A DNA stretch of 64,000 nucleotides from Trogon surrucura. Taxonomy: Eukaryota > Chordata > Aves > Trogoniformes > Trogonidae. Position 1 is the first letter of the stretch; every line of letters starts with the position of its first letter. Below the pieces are notes generated by a model. The model searched no databases, had not been told where the DNA came from, and saw only the letters and a program-made list of their open reading frames with translations. The stretch covers positions 12,710,558-12,774,557 of the forward strand of contig CM036631.1 of NCBI GenBank assembly GCA_020746105.1. Reading direction: 5' to 3'. This document shows, piece by piece, positions 11,487 through 22,690 of this stretch. The position numbers were made by a program, and so were the translations under genes.

Positions 11487-12173
11487 AAGAGAGAGAGAGA
11501 GAAAAGAGAGAGAGAAAAGAGAGAGAGAAAAGAGAGAGAGAAAAGAGAGAGAGAAAAGAGAGAGAGAAGAGAGAGAGAGAAAAGAGAGAGAGAAAAGAGA
11601 GAGAGAAAAGAGAGAGAGAAAAGAGAGAGAGAAAAGAGAGAGAGAAAAGAGAGAGAGAAAAGAGAGAGAGAAAAGAGAGAGAGAAAAGAGAGAGAGAAAA
11701 GAGAGAGAGAAAAGAGAGAGAGAAAAGAGAGAGAGAGAGAGAAAGAGAGAAGAGAGAGAGAAAAGAGAGAGAGAGAAAAGAGAGAGAGAGAGAAGAGAGA
11801 GAGAAAAGAGAGAGAGAAAAGAGAGAGAGAAAAGAGAGAGAGAAAAGAGAGAGAGAAAAGAGAGAGAGAAAAGAGAGAGAGAAAAGAGAGAGAGAAAGAG
11901 AGAGAGGAGAAAGAGAGAGAGAGAAAAGAGAGAGAGAGAAAAGAGAAGAGAAAGAGAGAGAGAGAAAAGAGAGAGAGAAAAGAGAGAGAGAAAAGAGAGA
12001 GAGAAAAGAGAGAGAGAGGAAAGAGAGAGAGAAAAGAGAGAGAGAGAAAAGAGAGAGAGAGGAAAAGAGAGAGAGAGAAAAGAGAGAGAGAAAAAGAGAG
12101 AGAGAAAGAGAGGAAAAGAGAGAGAAAAAGAGAGAGAGAAAAGAGAGAGAGAAAAGAGAGAGAGAAAAGAGGA
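11487..12173 (+). repeat. 687-bp homopurine satellite, 13-bp unit AAAAGAGAGAGAG
   Basis: Every base from 11487 to 12173 on the plus strand is A or G. Most of the tract repeats a 13-base unit of four A followed by GAGAGAGAG. Units in the parts around 11725-11800 and 11890-12120 vary in length by two-base (GA) and single-base changes, as expected from slippage. Because the strands contain only purines or only pyrimidines, no stop codon is possible, so the roughly 250-codon open frames here (Lys/Arg/Glu-rich on plus, Ser/Leu/Phe-rich on minus) are artefacts. Mirror-symmetric purine tracts of this length can form intramolecular triplex (H-DNA) and often stall polymerases. Confidence 0.97.
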
Positions 12174-14490
12174 CAGATTTTTCTGCATTTACTAAAAGTC
12201 TGTTCCAAAACCACTGATGGCCCTTTTCTCAGAGAATAATAGGATGTTTAGCTATGTTCTACATACATACAAAATTCATACATGTTGTACCTCTAACAGC
12301 CATAATGAAGCAATTGTGCACACTGGATGTTTGGCACAGACTTTTTGCTGCTGTACCCGCTGTGTGACTCTGCTTCCTCTCCTGGCATCCTAACCGTTAA
12401 CAACGCCCTTGAGAATCCACTCCGCAAAAAGCGCTGCTTTTCCTTAGGAACTGCTGAGCGGTTTCCTCATTCTGACATTTGCTATTTATTGATCCTTGTC
12501 TACGCTGTCTTCCCTTGTATTAGGAAAGCAGTAATGTAACGGCCCATTTACAACCAGTGCTGGATTTTACTGCAGTATGAGACAGTTGTGTTGAGGCACA
12601 CTGGCTCAAAGACCTAGAGAAATTTCCTTTTGTCCCTCTCAGCAGGTTTTCCAATTTAATTCTCAAGCAGACCCGGTTAAGAATAAGACCCTTCCTTTAT
12701 ACAGAAATGTCAAAGCAAAGGCAAGACTCAGTGAAGGAAATTAAGTCAGGGAAAACCAGAAAAAAAACATAGCCAATCCAGAAGACAGTGAAAAAGTTCA
12801 CTAGGGGGTAACAGGCAAATTGAAATGGAAAAGGACAGAACAAGACAGAGAGGGAAAAATACCTAAAAAATAAACCCAGAGAACTGGAGACTCAGGTCTA
12901 GAAGACAGAGTTGGAGTTAATGGACTATATACAGAGAAACTACACACAAAAGGTCCGTATGGAAGCAGGCTGGTGAGATATATAATTAAATGCATGATAT
13001 AACACTACAAGAATGAAAACCTCCACAAATATCACATATTGTAATAGGGTACTGGAGTAAGTCAGTCAACTAGAAATGAGTCACAGATGAAATACAAGAA
13101 GGTACGCAGCACCTGAAGTGGCATAGAGGCAGATGGTGGGTATTGATACTTTTTTCTATTTGCCAACTTCTTCCCGCTTGATGGCAATGAATTTTGTTGC
13201 ACAAAACATGCTGCCATACAGTAAATGAGCAACACTTCAAAGAAAACATACTGCATATTTTTCTGAATGGCAGATTTCATTGCAAATTGTCTTTCAAAAA
13301 CAAATCGATCTGTAGAAAAATATGTTGTGGTGCTAACTTCTGCGGAAAGTACCCAGCATCCCAGAGCACTGTTCTTGGAGATTGTGTGTTTCCCTGCTGT
13401 TTGCCCCAGCTGTCAAACACTGGTTGAAGAGTTCTTGGTTTCCACTTTTCTGCTCACTTTGTGCACAGACACTTCACCAGACCTAAATGTATTATTACAA
13501 TGAGATAAGATACTGTAGGACAGACTGTGGCTCAGATGCAAAATGTGTTCTGGAAGGAAATAACTGGCAATAAATAGACATTTCCAGGAGTCCATTGCAA
13601 TCTGTGAAAGTATTTCTGCACATTTATCCTGTGGTGAGCCTAATTTGATGCAGATAGGGATTCTGTGAGAAGGAAACCACAATTATACTAGCCAGCATCA
13701 AGATATATTATACCATGCTCTCCTAATGTCAGTAAGTGTCAGCTTTCCTTGATAAAATTATTTGATTTTTTGCATTTAAATCTGACTCTAGATATTAATT
13801 AATTCAAATATTTGAAAAGAATAGTGAATATGATTTCCTTTAAAACTAATCCTTTGGCTTAATTGTAAATTAAAAAAAGAATACTAGAAAATTTCTAGGT
13901 TTTCATATTGGCATGCTGCTTAACAAAACTACACCAGAGAGACTTTAGGGTGGCAGTAAAACAGGAGGTGCCTCTGCATGCATTGCTCCTACCCTGAGAT
14001 AAGTAACACAAGTAGTCCTACCTGCTTACATGACACAGACACATATTGACCATACATAAAATGGAGACTGGGCTTTTTTAACACCTACCAATCAACAATT
14101 TGTGTCACTGCATATAAATTATTTTTCTTACCCAGTGACATGGAATGAATTACAAGCAGCTACAAAGGGACCTGCGCCTCTGTCCCAGTTGCAATCTCAA
14201 GAACAGAACTGATTAAATATATTTATCTTGAAAAATGTCAGGTTTTCAGCATCACAAATTTATTTCCAGAGATGCTCGAGTTAGGTTTCCTATGTTGTGA
14301 TCAGCTGCATCCCTGAAGCAATCTGTTGCCCCTTTATTTAAAGAAAATACTCGTGGACAAAGGTCGTGCTATGAACACCTGCAGCCCCTGAAGAGCCAGA
14401 GAACTCTGGACATCAAAAAGCATCAAAAGAGGCAGCAGGATAAGAAACTGCAATTTAACAAGAGCACATGAGACTGATTTTCAACTGAAT
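12174..14490. other. Unique AT-rich non-coding sequence
   Basis: No gene, RNA or recognisable repeat is seen. Short open frames on both strands have no domain and no matching splice sites that I could support. Confidence 0.5.
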
Positions 14491-14494
14491 GAGA

Positions 14495-14575
14495 TTCTCA
14501 GTCCAGGACCTGTGATTTTGAACAAGTCACTTCACCCTTAGGTCTCTCTTTCCTTCTGTGATGTTTACAGTGTAA
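14495..14575 (+). mobile_element. MIR/CORE-SINE remnant
   Basis: GTCCAGGACCTGTGATTTTG, then AACAAGTCACTTCACCCTTA and GGTCTCTCTTTCCTTCTGTG follow the MIR order (gtgaccttgggcaagtcacttaacctctct...cagtttcctcatctg). The fragment covers the central and right part of the family and is strongly diverged. Confidence 0.6.
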
Positions 14576-17040
14576 ACAACAAGGCAGTCAAAGTGTGATG
14601 CAGGACAGTCCCCAGATGTATTTGTGTGCCCTAGCAGTGCCAGTATCTGCGTGAGGAGCTCTGCCAAAGAAAATAAAAATAAAAATTAAAAAACCAAAAA
14701 GCAAACATGGAAAAAAATCTACATCAATTTACACTAAGCTGAACTTGTAAGGTAATTCTGTGATTCCGTGATTGTAAGCTGTCATAATTTAAAATCCGTG
14801 GTGTTTTTACGAAGGCCAGGTCACTTCAGTACATACTGAGCACTCAGTCTTGAGGTACTGAATGTGCTCTTCCCCATCAGAGAAATCTTAGCCAGTCCTC
14901 AAGGGCACAAGGAATTTTTCTCACTGCCTCATAATAAGCATCTTCAGCAGATAAGTTTAAGAAAGCAAAGCACAGAGGTCTAATCCAAAGTATTATACTC
15001 TAAATGAGAGTCAGTTGACAACAGACTGCGAGCTCCGAGGGAGAAGAATGAAACTTACTTCATTAAAGCAAAGGGAATGAAGTGATTTTAATCATATCCC
15101 CAAAGAACAGCCAGGCTTGCTGACTGTTACGTAGTTTACCAGCACTGGAAACTCCGGAGTTCAGGAGTCATTCTGGAATACATCCAGTTGGAAGTGGCAA
15201 CTTCTATTATGAAGCCTCACAGAACTCCAGCAGCAGCCACTGAGCACATGAGGCTGAAGAGAAGCTAGGGTCTAGACTCCTTCCACACTTCATTTCAGTG
15301 ACATACACACTAAAAATTCCTCCAGACAAAAGATTAATGCACGCAATCCTCCATGGCAGTTCATATAAATTACAGTTTATGTGTGTCAAAATAATACAGA
15401 AACAAAGATGGAGATATAACTTCTACAGAGTTTAAAATCCATTTTACTGACAACACTTCCAATAACCTATAGCTTTGCAAACTTATCTTAAAAGAAGAAC
15501 AGTCCCCTCCTATGTCATCGTACAAAGGCACATGGAAATTACATGACTCTCCAGTTCCTCACATTTCTCCAGAAGAGGGATTGGTACTGTAGCCCAATCT
15601 CTCCCATAAGTAAAAGGTGTCTTTAATGGTAGTAAAAATGGAAGTTACAAAGGGAACAAAACCTTTCCTTTACAAAATGCTTCCTACCCCAAATGTTTTG
15701 GGGTACCTGAAGGAAGAAACGAGCCAGCCTTACTGTGTGAGGAGCTGCCTTACCTGGACAGTTGACTGTCTTGGTGGTTTCGTCTGCTGCCCTCTTCATT
15801 GCATTATATCTGTCATTGGCCAAGACATCTTAAAAGGTGTATCCAGCGATAAGGAGGGGCAAGGACTAAATGAACTCTTGTGAATTGTATTGGCATCGTT
15901 GGATGACAATTCCGTGTGGCTACCACCCAACCTCCATCACCCTGTCATCCAGAGCTAATGCCATGTGCTTTCATTCAGTCCATTCTCATCTTGCGTTTAA
16001 AACTGATTTTTTTTCTACTATTTCCCCATTATACACGCACAGGCCAAGAGGAGGAGCGGACTGACTTTTGCACAAGCAGAGATGCTTCAGAGCAAGATCA
16101 TAATTTATTTATTGGTTTAAGTCTGAATAGCTTCATCTGAACTAATAACTCTCCCGAGTTCATTCTGTGTATGATTTACTCTGGCAGACAAATTAGTAAG
16201 TGTAAAGAGATGGATAGAGCAGCCAAAATCTTTTCCATTTGAGTTCCAAGGGGATATAGCTTCTGCATGGTAGCAAAACATTGAGTAAGAGAATAAAAGT
16301 TCAAAGCTAAATAATTGAAAACTTGGTTGGGTAAAATCATCTCTTTTGCTAACCAACCCTGTGTAAGTGTTTTATGAAAAATACAGAGCCGGGCTCAGTT
16401 CCTGGATAAAACCTATAATTATTTTATAAAGACTTATAGTAATTGAGGATGATTCAGAGATAGCTGAAGAAATAGCAGCTGTATCAATCTTAAGGGAAAC
16501 AGTTCACAGAACTACATTTTTAAAGACTCCTCAAGGGCAACTGCTAGCTATAGTCCATCTGTTCGTAAAAATCAAAATGAGAAAAAAAATCAATTATGAT
16601 TTAAATTTAACTCGGATCTCAAGCCCAAAGCTTTTAAATTTCTTTGTCTAAGATTGCCAGCACCCAGGCTTTGGATTTAAAACCCGCATGATCTATTTTG
16701 ACAGAATGGCCAGCAGGTCACAACATTACGTGTTCAGGTCCGCCCATTAGGCCAAATTTGTGGAAATTACTGAACTTTTCCCCCTTTTACTCACAGTAAA
16801 AATATCCTAAACTTTGTTTTCCATAGCCTGGTGAGCTTAGCAGCCCTTTTTTTCTCCAGACCCCTCCAGGAAGGTAGTTTGCTACCCTGGCCCTTTGCCA
16901 AGGCAGGCTCCTGCCCCCCAGGGCAGTGGCTCTCTGGCTCTGTCCCCTCATGTTGCAGAAGCAGGGCACCCTGAAAATCAGGTTCCACATTCCTAGCTTA
17001 GATCTAAAAGCTGTAGGAAGAAGTTGGATGAAAAGATAAT
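14576..17040. other. Unique non-coding sequence
   Basis: Nothing recognisable is found. There is a mild GC rise at 16850-16990 with short minus-strand open frames but no domain. Confidence 0.5.
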
Positions 17041-17620
17041 GACAGAAGTGAATCAGAGGTCACATCAATTATCATTTTGCAAATGAACAGATTGGTTCAA
17101 CATCTCTCAGATCATAAGACACTGTGCATAGATATTAGTAGGAAGCAGAACTCATAAAGACAAATTGATGGGTATTCACACATGCAAAGGATGCAACTTG
17201 GGAATTAATAGAATTGAATTTGCTGTGGCAGCAGAAACATCAAATTACATTTTTGCTGGGAAGAACTGCAATGCTAAGAGCTAATATCATAGCAGGACCT
17301 CTTTGGTGTTTTTAATTGCATTAGCAATGCAAGGGCAGGTCTTTTTATGACATCAATGTCATGTTATTAATCTGTAGAGAAAACTCTGCATTCAGATGGG
17401 TGTATCAACATTGTCTAAATTACTTGAAATAGCTACTGCAACCCCAAACAACAAAAACTGCCAATCAACCTCCAAATATCCAAAGGCACTAGCAGAACTT
17501 CACCGAGTTGGAGTAAGCAATGAAGATTTACATCAGCTGTGAGCCTGGTCCATTATTGCTGTAATAATGTGCAAGTCATTATAAAACGTGACAGATGGAG
17601 TATTAATGATTAGCTACTAA
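17040..17620. promoter_or_regulatory. Candidate developmental enhancer with three inverted repeats
   Basis: Three exact 7-bp-arm inverted repeats lie within 254 bases: TTGCATT/AATGCAA (17316-17332), ATGACAT/ATGTCAT (17347-17362) and CATTATT/AATAATG (17551-17569). The middle one pairs two TGACA-type half-sites of the kind bound by MEIS/PKNOX proteins. Homeodomain-like TAAT cores are dense throughout, and the block is free of repeats and of open coding frames. This texture is typical of conserved enhancers, but conservation itself cannot be seen from one genome. Confidence 0.35.
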
Positions 17621-19750
17621 AGCTTAACCAGGATCTCCCTCAAAGCTTGCTGCTTCAGTCAGTGCTGTATATGACACTTCTGGAATAAAGTGCTCTTTCA
17701 TTCCAAATCCATCAGTTTTTATTTTGCCTCTCCTTAAGTTGATGGATTTTTGGCTGGGACAAACTTCATAGTCAGGTCTTTGCTGGTCCAGGACTAAGTC
17801 CTCTTTGAGAGCGCAGCCTTCCGCTGCTTCTCAGGACACGTGAAATTTGTGTGAGAGTCAGATAATCAGACGGGCAAACAAGTTCCATCTCCCTGAGCCC
17901 AGAGGGCGAACAAGTTGACACTAGATTGGGTTGAAGGGGAAATCCAGAATAATGAAAAAAGGAACTCCCAGAACCAGCTTTTCTATCCTTCGCCTTCCAG
18001 GCAGCGAAGAGATGGGTGTGCAGAGAGGGGGAGAATGGAGCTTTTACACGCTTCAGCAAGGCAGCAGCTCTGCTCACAATACTGCTAGGGAAAGGACGGA
18101 CACCCACCGGTGCAGGGGGAAACACAGCACCTGCGTTTGCAGGGAGCCACTGTTTAACACAGCTCCTCCCAGAGCTCTCCATGAAGTCACACAAGGCATT
18201 TGGAGGGCGTGCGGTGAAACCATCCTTCGAGGCAGATCTGCAACTTTCCATGCACTTACATGAAGGCGTGTAGGGGAAGCAAGAGACTATTTAGCCTGCC
18301 CTACAGCCTCTTGAGGCAGGAGCCCATCCCATCCTTCTACTGCGCTTCGCCACTGCCTTTTCAAGACTTTGGGGCTGCAGTGTCTGAATGGAGTGTCATG
18401 CAGAAGTGCTTACCTTTTTCAGAGGAGCTTGGGAGGCCCTACAAAAACGGCACCCGCACTGAGGATCCCACGCATCCAGAAATCATGCCGCGCTTCTCCA
18501 GTGTTGCAGCATGGGTTTGAAAAAAAAAAAAGTCATACCGCTTTGAAATAAATAGAGGCTATTTGGAGTTGCCTCCTGGATTTTAGATTTAGGATTCCGG
18601 TTTTCACATTTTCTCTACAACAGGGAGTGCTGCAAGTATTTTCCCTGGAAGCGGACAGGCGTAAGAAATCACAAGTGCTGAGGCTTTAGGCTGTATCTCA
18701 CAAGAGCCTTGAAGTACTGCAAAAGCAAGCAGCAACGTTGAACATACGAGACATAAAGAAGTCCAGCTGCTTTCAGGGCAAATATTCAGTATGCAGCGGT
18801 GACTGTGCACAGGTCACCATGAAACAGTACACAGTATAGCCCTATGTATGCAGCATTAGCATGTTAATTCTATTGCAAACAGCAGTACTAATATGATCAA
18901 GTCATTTACTGATCACTAAATAATGAATTTTTACCACCACTATGATTTTGATTCATCATTTTTTCCATAACAGTTGAAAGTGGTTCAGACCACAAACCAT
19001 CTGTATAGCTACTTTTTCCATTCCTTTGCATTTTCTTGTGAGATGAACTAAGTAAATTAACTAATCTTTTCTCAACTACAGTATTCATCATTCAGATGAA
19101 TAAATGTCATTTAGATCAGCAACATTCTCCATTCCAATAGTTTATGTGAAAAAGAAAATTGAAATTAAAACATTTTTCCAAGTTAACTCATGAACAGTGT
19201 TGGCACTCGAGAGCTGAAAGATGCTGACTCAACAGCACTTTCCTAGATGAGAATTTCCCAAAGAAAGGAAGAAAAATAGGGCATAGGGAAGAAAAAAATC
19301 ACATCTCAGGGCCAAATCCTGGCCTGCGATAAAGCTGTTCTAGGAAAATGTTGGTGATGAAAAAATGATATAGGAGCACTTTGCAATTTTCAGAATGACA
19401 TCACCTCAGATACACACCAATGCCAGCATCTGAGGGTGGTTTAGCATGCTGCTTCCAATCCAGAGGCTAAGCCATCTATTCAGACCTCATTTTGTGTGGC
19501 CCATTTGGTAAAAGGCTGCACTCACTGTCAACTCCAGGTCTCCAAAGTTCTACAAAGCTACTCTAAAGGCAGAACAGGCCCTGAAATCTTCCTGCTGCTC
19601 GTCGCGTGGTGCTAGACTTTTGCTGCAATAGGCAAGCTGATGCTGTAGCAGCTATACCTATGCCCTCTCAAATTTGCGTGCTGTCTTTCTCCTCCGTCAC
19701 AAAATGAAAATTTCACAAGTAACTGAGAGAAATAAAGCTTCTCCTAAGAA
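17621..19750. other. Unique non-coding sequence
   Basis: A slightly GC-richer patch occurs at 17790-18500 with several overlapping short open frames on both strands. None shows a domain or a convincing splice arrangement. Confidence 0.5.
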
Positions 19751-19758
19751 CAGTTTCC

Positions 19759-20025
19759 TTAGAGGACAGCAACATGGCTAGAGATTGCTGCTTGTGTGAC
19801 TTGAAATGGTTGCAGATGGAGCAGATTTTGCACTTTCATTTGATTTCTCTTACAAAATTGTAAGAGAAATATTAATAGCACACTAATGGTAGCAATTACT
19901 ATAATGAATGTAACAGCTGGTACCAGCAGCTGAGCATACGTTTCAGTTTTATACTTTCCATGTATGGCGTGAGGTGGATCTGAGCAGTTGCAATCACTGT
20001 CTCTCACTTTTCCTCTCTGGGGATT
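19759..20025 (-). other. Reading frame with one strong transmembrane helix (candidate exon)
   Basis: On the minus strand a frame is open from about 20025 (just after an in-frame TAG) to a stop at 19759. It encodes a short Cys-containing segment (DCNCSDPP), then a hydrophobic run LLVPAVTFIIVIATISVLL continuing to about 25 residues, then the basic stop-transfer CKRNQMK. This order is that of a type I membrane protein: outside, helix, inside. A possible donor (TTTT/GTAAGAG) lies just after the helix codons near 19855, and a weak acceptor (CCCCAG) near 20022, preceded by a 12-T run. There is no ATG start; a GTG occupies the first listed codon. I do not recognise the family. Chance hydrophobic frames do occur in AT-rich DNA, so this remains a candidate. 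Confidence 0.25.
19843..19870. repeat. Perfect inverted repeat, 13-bp arms, 2-bp centre
   Basis: ATTTCTCTTACAA (19843-19855) is the exact reverse complement of TTGTAAGAGAAAT (19858-19870), with only AA between. It overlaps the end of the hydrophobic minus-strand frame and contains the candidate GTAAGA donor, so a transcript could form a hairpin over that donor. Confidence 0.9.
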
Positions 20026-20044
20026 CTATTTTCAGCAAGTCTGT

Positions 20045-22570
20045 GCTTGTGGCAAAAAAAAAAAATGGAGAGCTACTTTTGTAAATATGCCACCTCTCAG
20101 GAGGTTGCTCGCAGCTCTAAGAAGTAGGTAACATGTTCAAAGTATGGTCAGTCTCTCAACCCACTCTGCTCCTCTTGATGAGCACAATTTCACCACGAAA
20201 GCAAGCATCTTTCAGTTGTGCACCAAGCTGCTTATTCCCCCTCTTCATAAAGAGAAATTTGAGTGGAGGCACTCCTGCAATAGAGCTATGAAGCAAGAAG
20301 TAATTCTGCTCACTTGGAAACATTCACAAATAAAATGCATGTCTAGGCTCCCACAACTGCCACCCACCTGCTCTGCCTCTGAACAGACTCTGTGAGAGTA
20401 AATGAAACAGAAATGTAGGACAGACGCTAAGAAAGATCAGAAAGGAAATAAGAAAATAGTTCTGGCCCATCTTCACTCAGATTAAAGCCAGAATTTTAAT
20501 TAAGAATGAACTAGGCTTCTGCTCTGCAGGACGTGGGCATCTAGCAGCCATTAGGCTGATAGGTTTTAGCCAAAGCCAGGCGATGATGCCAACCTCCCCA
20601 AAGGCAATTCAGTTCAGGGGTTTACCTCCAAATTTCCCAAAGGTTGCCAAACTTGGCATTCAGCATTCTTGTTCTAAACTTGGGATTCAAGCCTATTCTA
20701 TGCTGCATTCATATGCTTTTCATGCTAACACAGTCTGGGTACTAAAGTGCCTGAGGCCTTTCCAAGCTTCGGTAAAAGTGTGCAGGAGCTGAACTCTCAA
20801 TGCAGGAAACAAGGAAAACGTGAAAGGCAGCAGGCGCTTCTTGTATTTGCTTTACATGCTGTGAAAAATTAAAAGCCACAATGACTGTGCCTGTCATCTG
20901 TTCATCTACTGAACATTCAGTTAGTATTATCCTTGAAAAAGAGTTCTTTCCTGCCTCAAGTTAAGAAATTTGAGTTTCCTCTTTAATTCAGGCCTCAGTT
21001 TGTTAACCAATCAACCAACCAAAATCCTACAGAAGTACTTTTTTTTATCCTGAAGAGTGAAGTGTTCCAAAATGACCTCAAATCTTTCTCGGAACAGAAT
21101 TCACCGAGTTCCCAGGCTAATGTCCACATCTATTATCAGAATTTTTACTTTGCCTCTTGGAAACTTGAGTCAAAGTTGACACTCATGGCCCCATCTTCTA
21201 AACTAACAGTACTGGTTACCCTGTGCTGCTGTCCTTAAGGACTGTTCCAGCTTATGCTGCCATTATGAAATTTAATGTCTGCGTTTTTAAAACTCCTCTC
21301 TGTCAAATGCTCAGGGTGTGAACAAAACATAAGTTTAAATGTAAAACTTTATGTGCATTCAGCAGGACATTATGCAGCAATCCTCAATGCCGAAAGGTGG
21401 AAAAGAAAATTTGAGGCGAGGCATAGAGAGAATACACCAAGATCGTTGTTGAAGGGAAATTAACTTCCTAGAAGCAGCAGAAGGCAAAATACAATATTTT
21501 TCATGCTAAAAAACACCTTTATGATCTTTACTGTTCTGACATTGCTGGAATGCAAATCTCAAAAGTTCAAGGCTCAGAGCAAAACAAAGACAAGTAGCAT
21601 ATCCACTCAGGTCTGCAAAAAACAAAGGGACAACTTAAAGGCAATCTGTCAGCGTAACAGCAAAACAGGCACAGTTGCTGACTTCAGCGAGGCAGCAGAC
21701 AGCCGCACTTTGAACAAATGAGAACCTCTGAAGAAGAATTGCTGGCAGCTGTGTTAGAAGGACATTAAAATAATAAAATCCTGTAGTCACAAGGGCAGCA
21801 TTGCAGATACAGGTGAGTGAAAGACTCTTTCAGGACACAGGTTTTTGTACCTTACAGCTATAAGGGACGCCTACAGTGTGGCCTCACATGTCTCTGTGAC
21901 AAACATACGATCAAAGAGAGACCTCCTCAGATGACTCAGCTGGCACAGTATCATTTTTAGACACCTTTGTCTGTCTTGCTAATCCCAAACAAATCCTCTC
22001 GATGAAAAGCAAAGCAGAAGTCCTCTTCCTGCTCAAATTGATGAGTGCCAGGTTGATGGGAATATAGCCCTAGAAAGTGTTGGCTAACTGTCACCACTGG
22101 TATAAAGGCTCTTTTGTTTAAATCTGTTTTCTTTAAAAAGGTGGAAGAAAGACTATGCTCTTATTCAGATTCTAGAATATCACCCAGAAATGTTGTGGTG
22201 GTGTGCCACCATTGCAAAATTGTGGTAAAAGCTGTACAACAGCCAGTATCCTGATAAGTCTGTCTTATGCCTTTGAGAAAGTATAAAAAGCTCAATAACT
22301 GCACACTGAATTTCAACAGATCAAAAAATGCACTTAACATTAAAAATTAACATAAGCTTGAAGATGATTCTGCATCGTCTTTTCTATGGTGTATTTTAAA
22401 AGTACCAGCTGTAACATCGACACCTACATCATGGACAACGGTCTTGTGGCATTGTTAGAGGATTTCGCTGTTCGTTTAATGTGGAAAAGGAGCTGGCTCA
22501 CAGTCCAGATGACATATCATCCTTTTTCTCCCCTTTCATTTTTTTTTACTGCATTATCTGCACATCGGCA
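20045..22570. other. Unique non-coding sequence
   Basis: No supported gene. A 72-codon plus frame at 21503-21721 begins with a signal-peptide-like segment (MLKNTFMIFTVLTLLEC), and a strong donor-like CAG/GTGAGTG follows at about 21812. These are noted among the findings but not called as a gene. Confidence 0.45.
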
Positions 22571-22576
22571 ATGTCA

Positions 22577-22690
22577 AGGCCTAGTGGAAAGGCACCCTAC
22601 TGTGCCTCAGAACACCTGGATCCTCCTCTTGGCTCAGCCACGGTCTGACACTGACCTTGAGCAAGTTTTTAATCCATTTTGTTCGTTCAG
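22577..22690 (+). mobile_element. MIR/CORE-SINE remnant
   Basis: GGCCTAGTGGAAAGGCACCC, AACACCTGGATCCTCCTCTT, GGCTCAGCCACGGTCTGACA and CTGACCTTGAGCAAGTTTTT follow the MIR consensus in order (gcctagtggttagagcac, caggacacctgggttct, ctggctctgccactga, gtgaccttgggcaagtcac). This is the longest and clearest of the three MIR-like copies in the window. It lies in sense orientation. Confidence 0.75.

Noticed and set aside
11445-12239. Three long open frames (about 250 codons) on both strands
   Set aside because: They lie on the pure purine/pyrimidine tract, where stop codons cannot occur. The predicted proteins are simple translations of the repeat.
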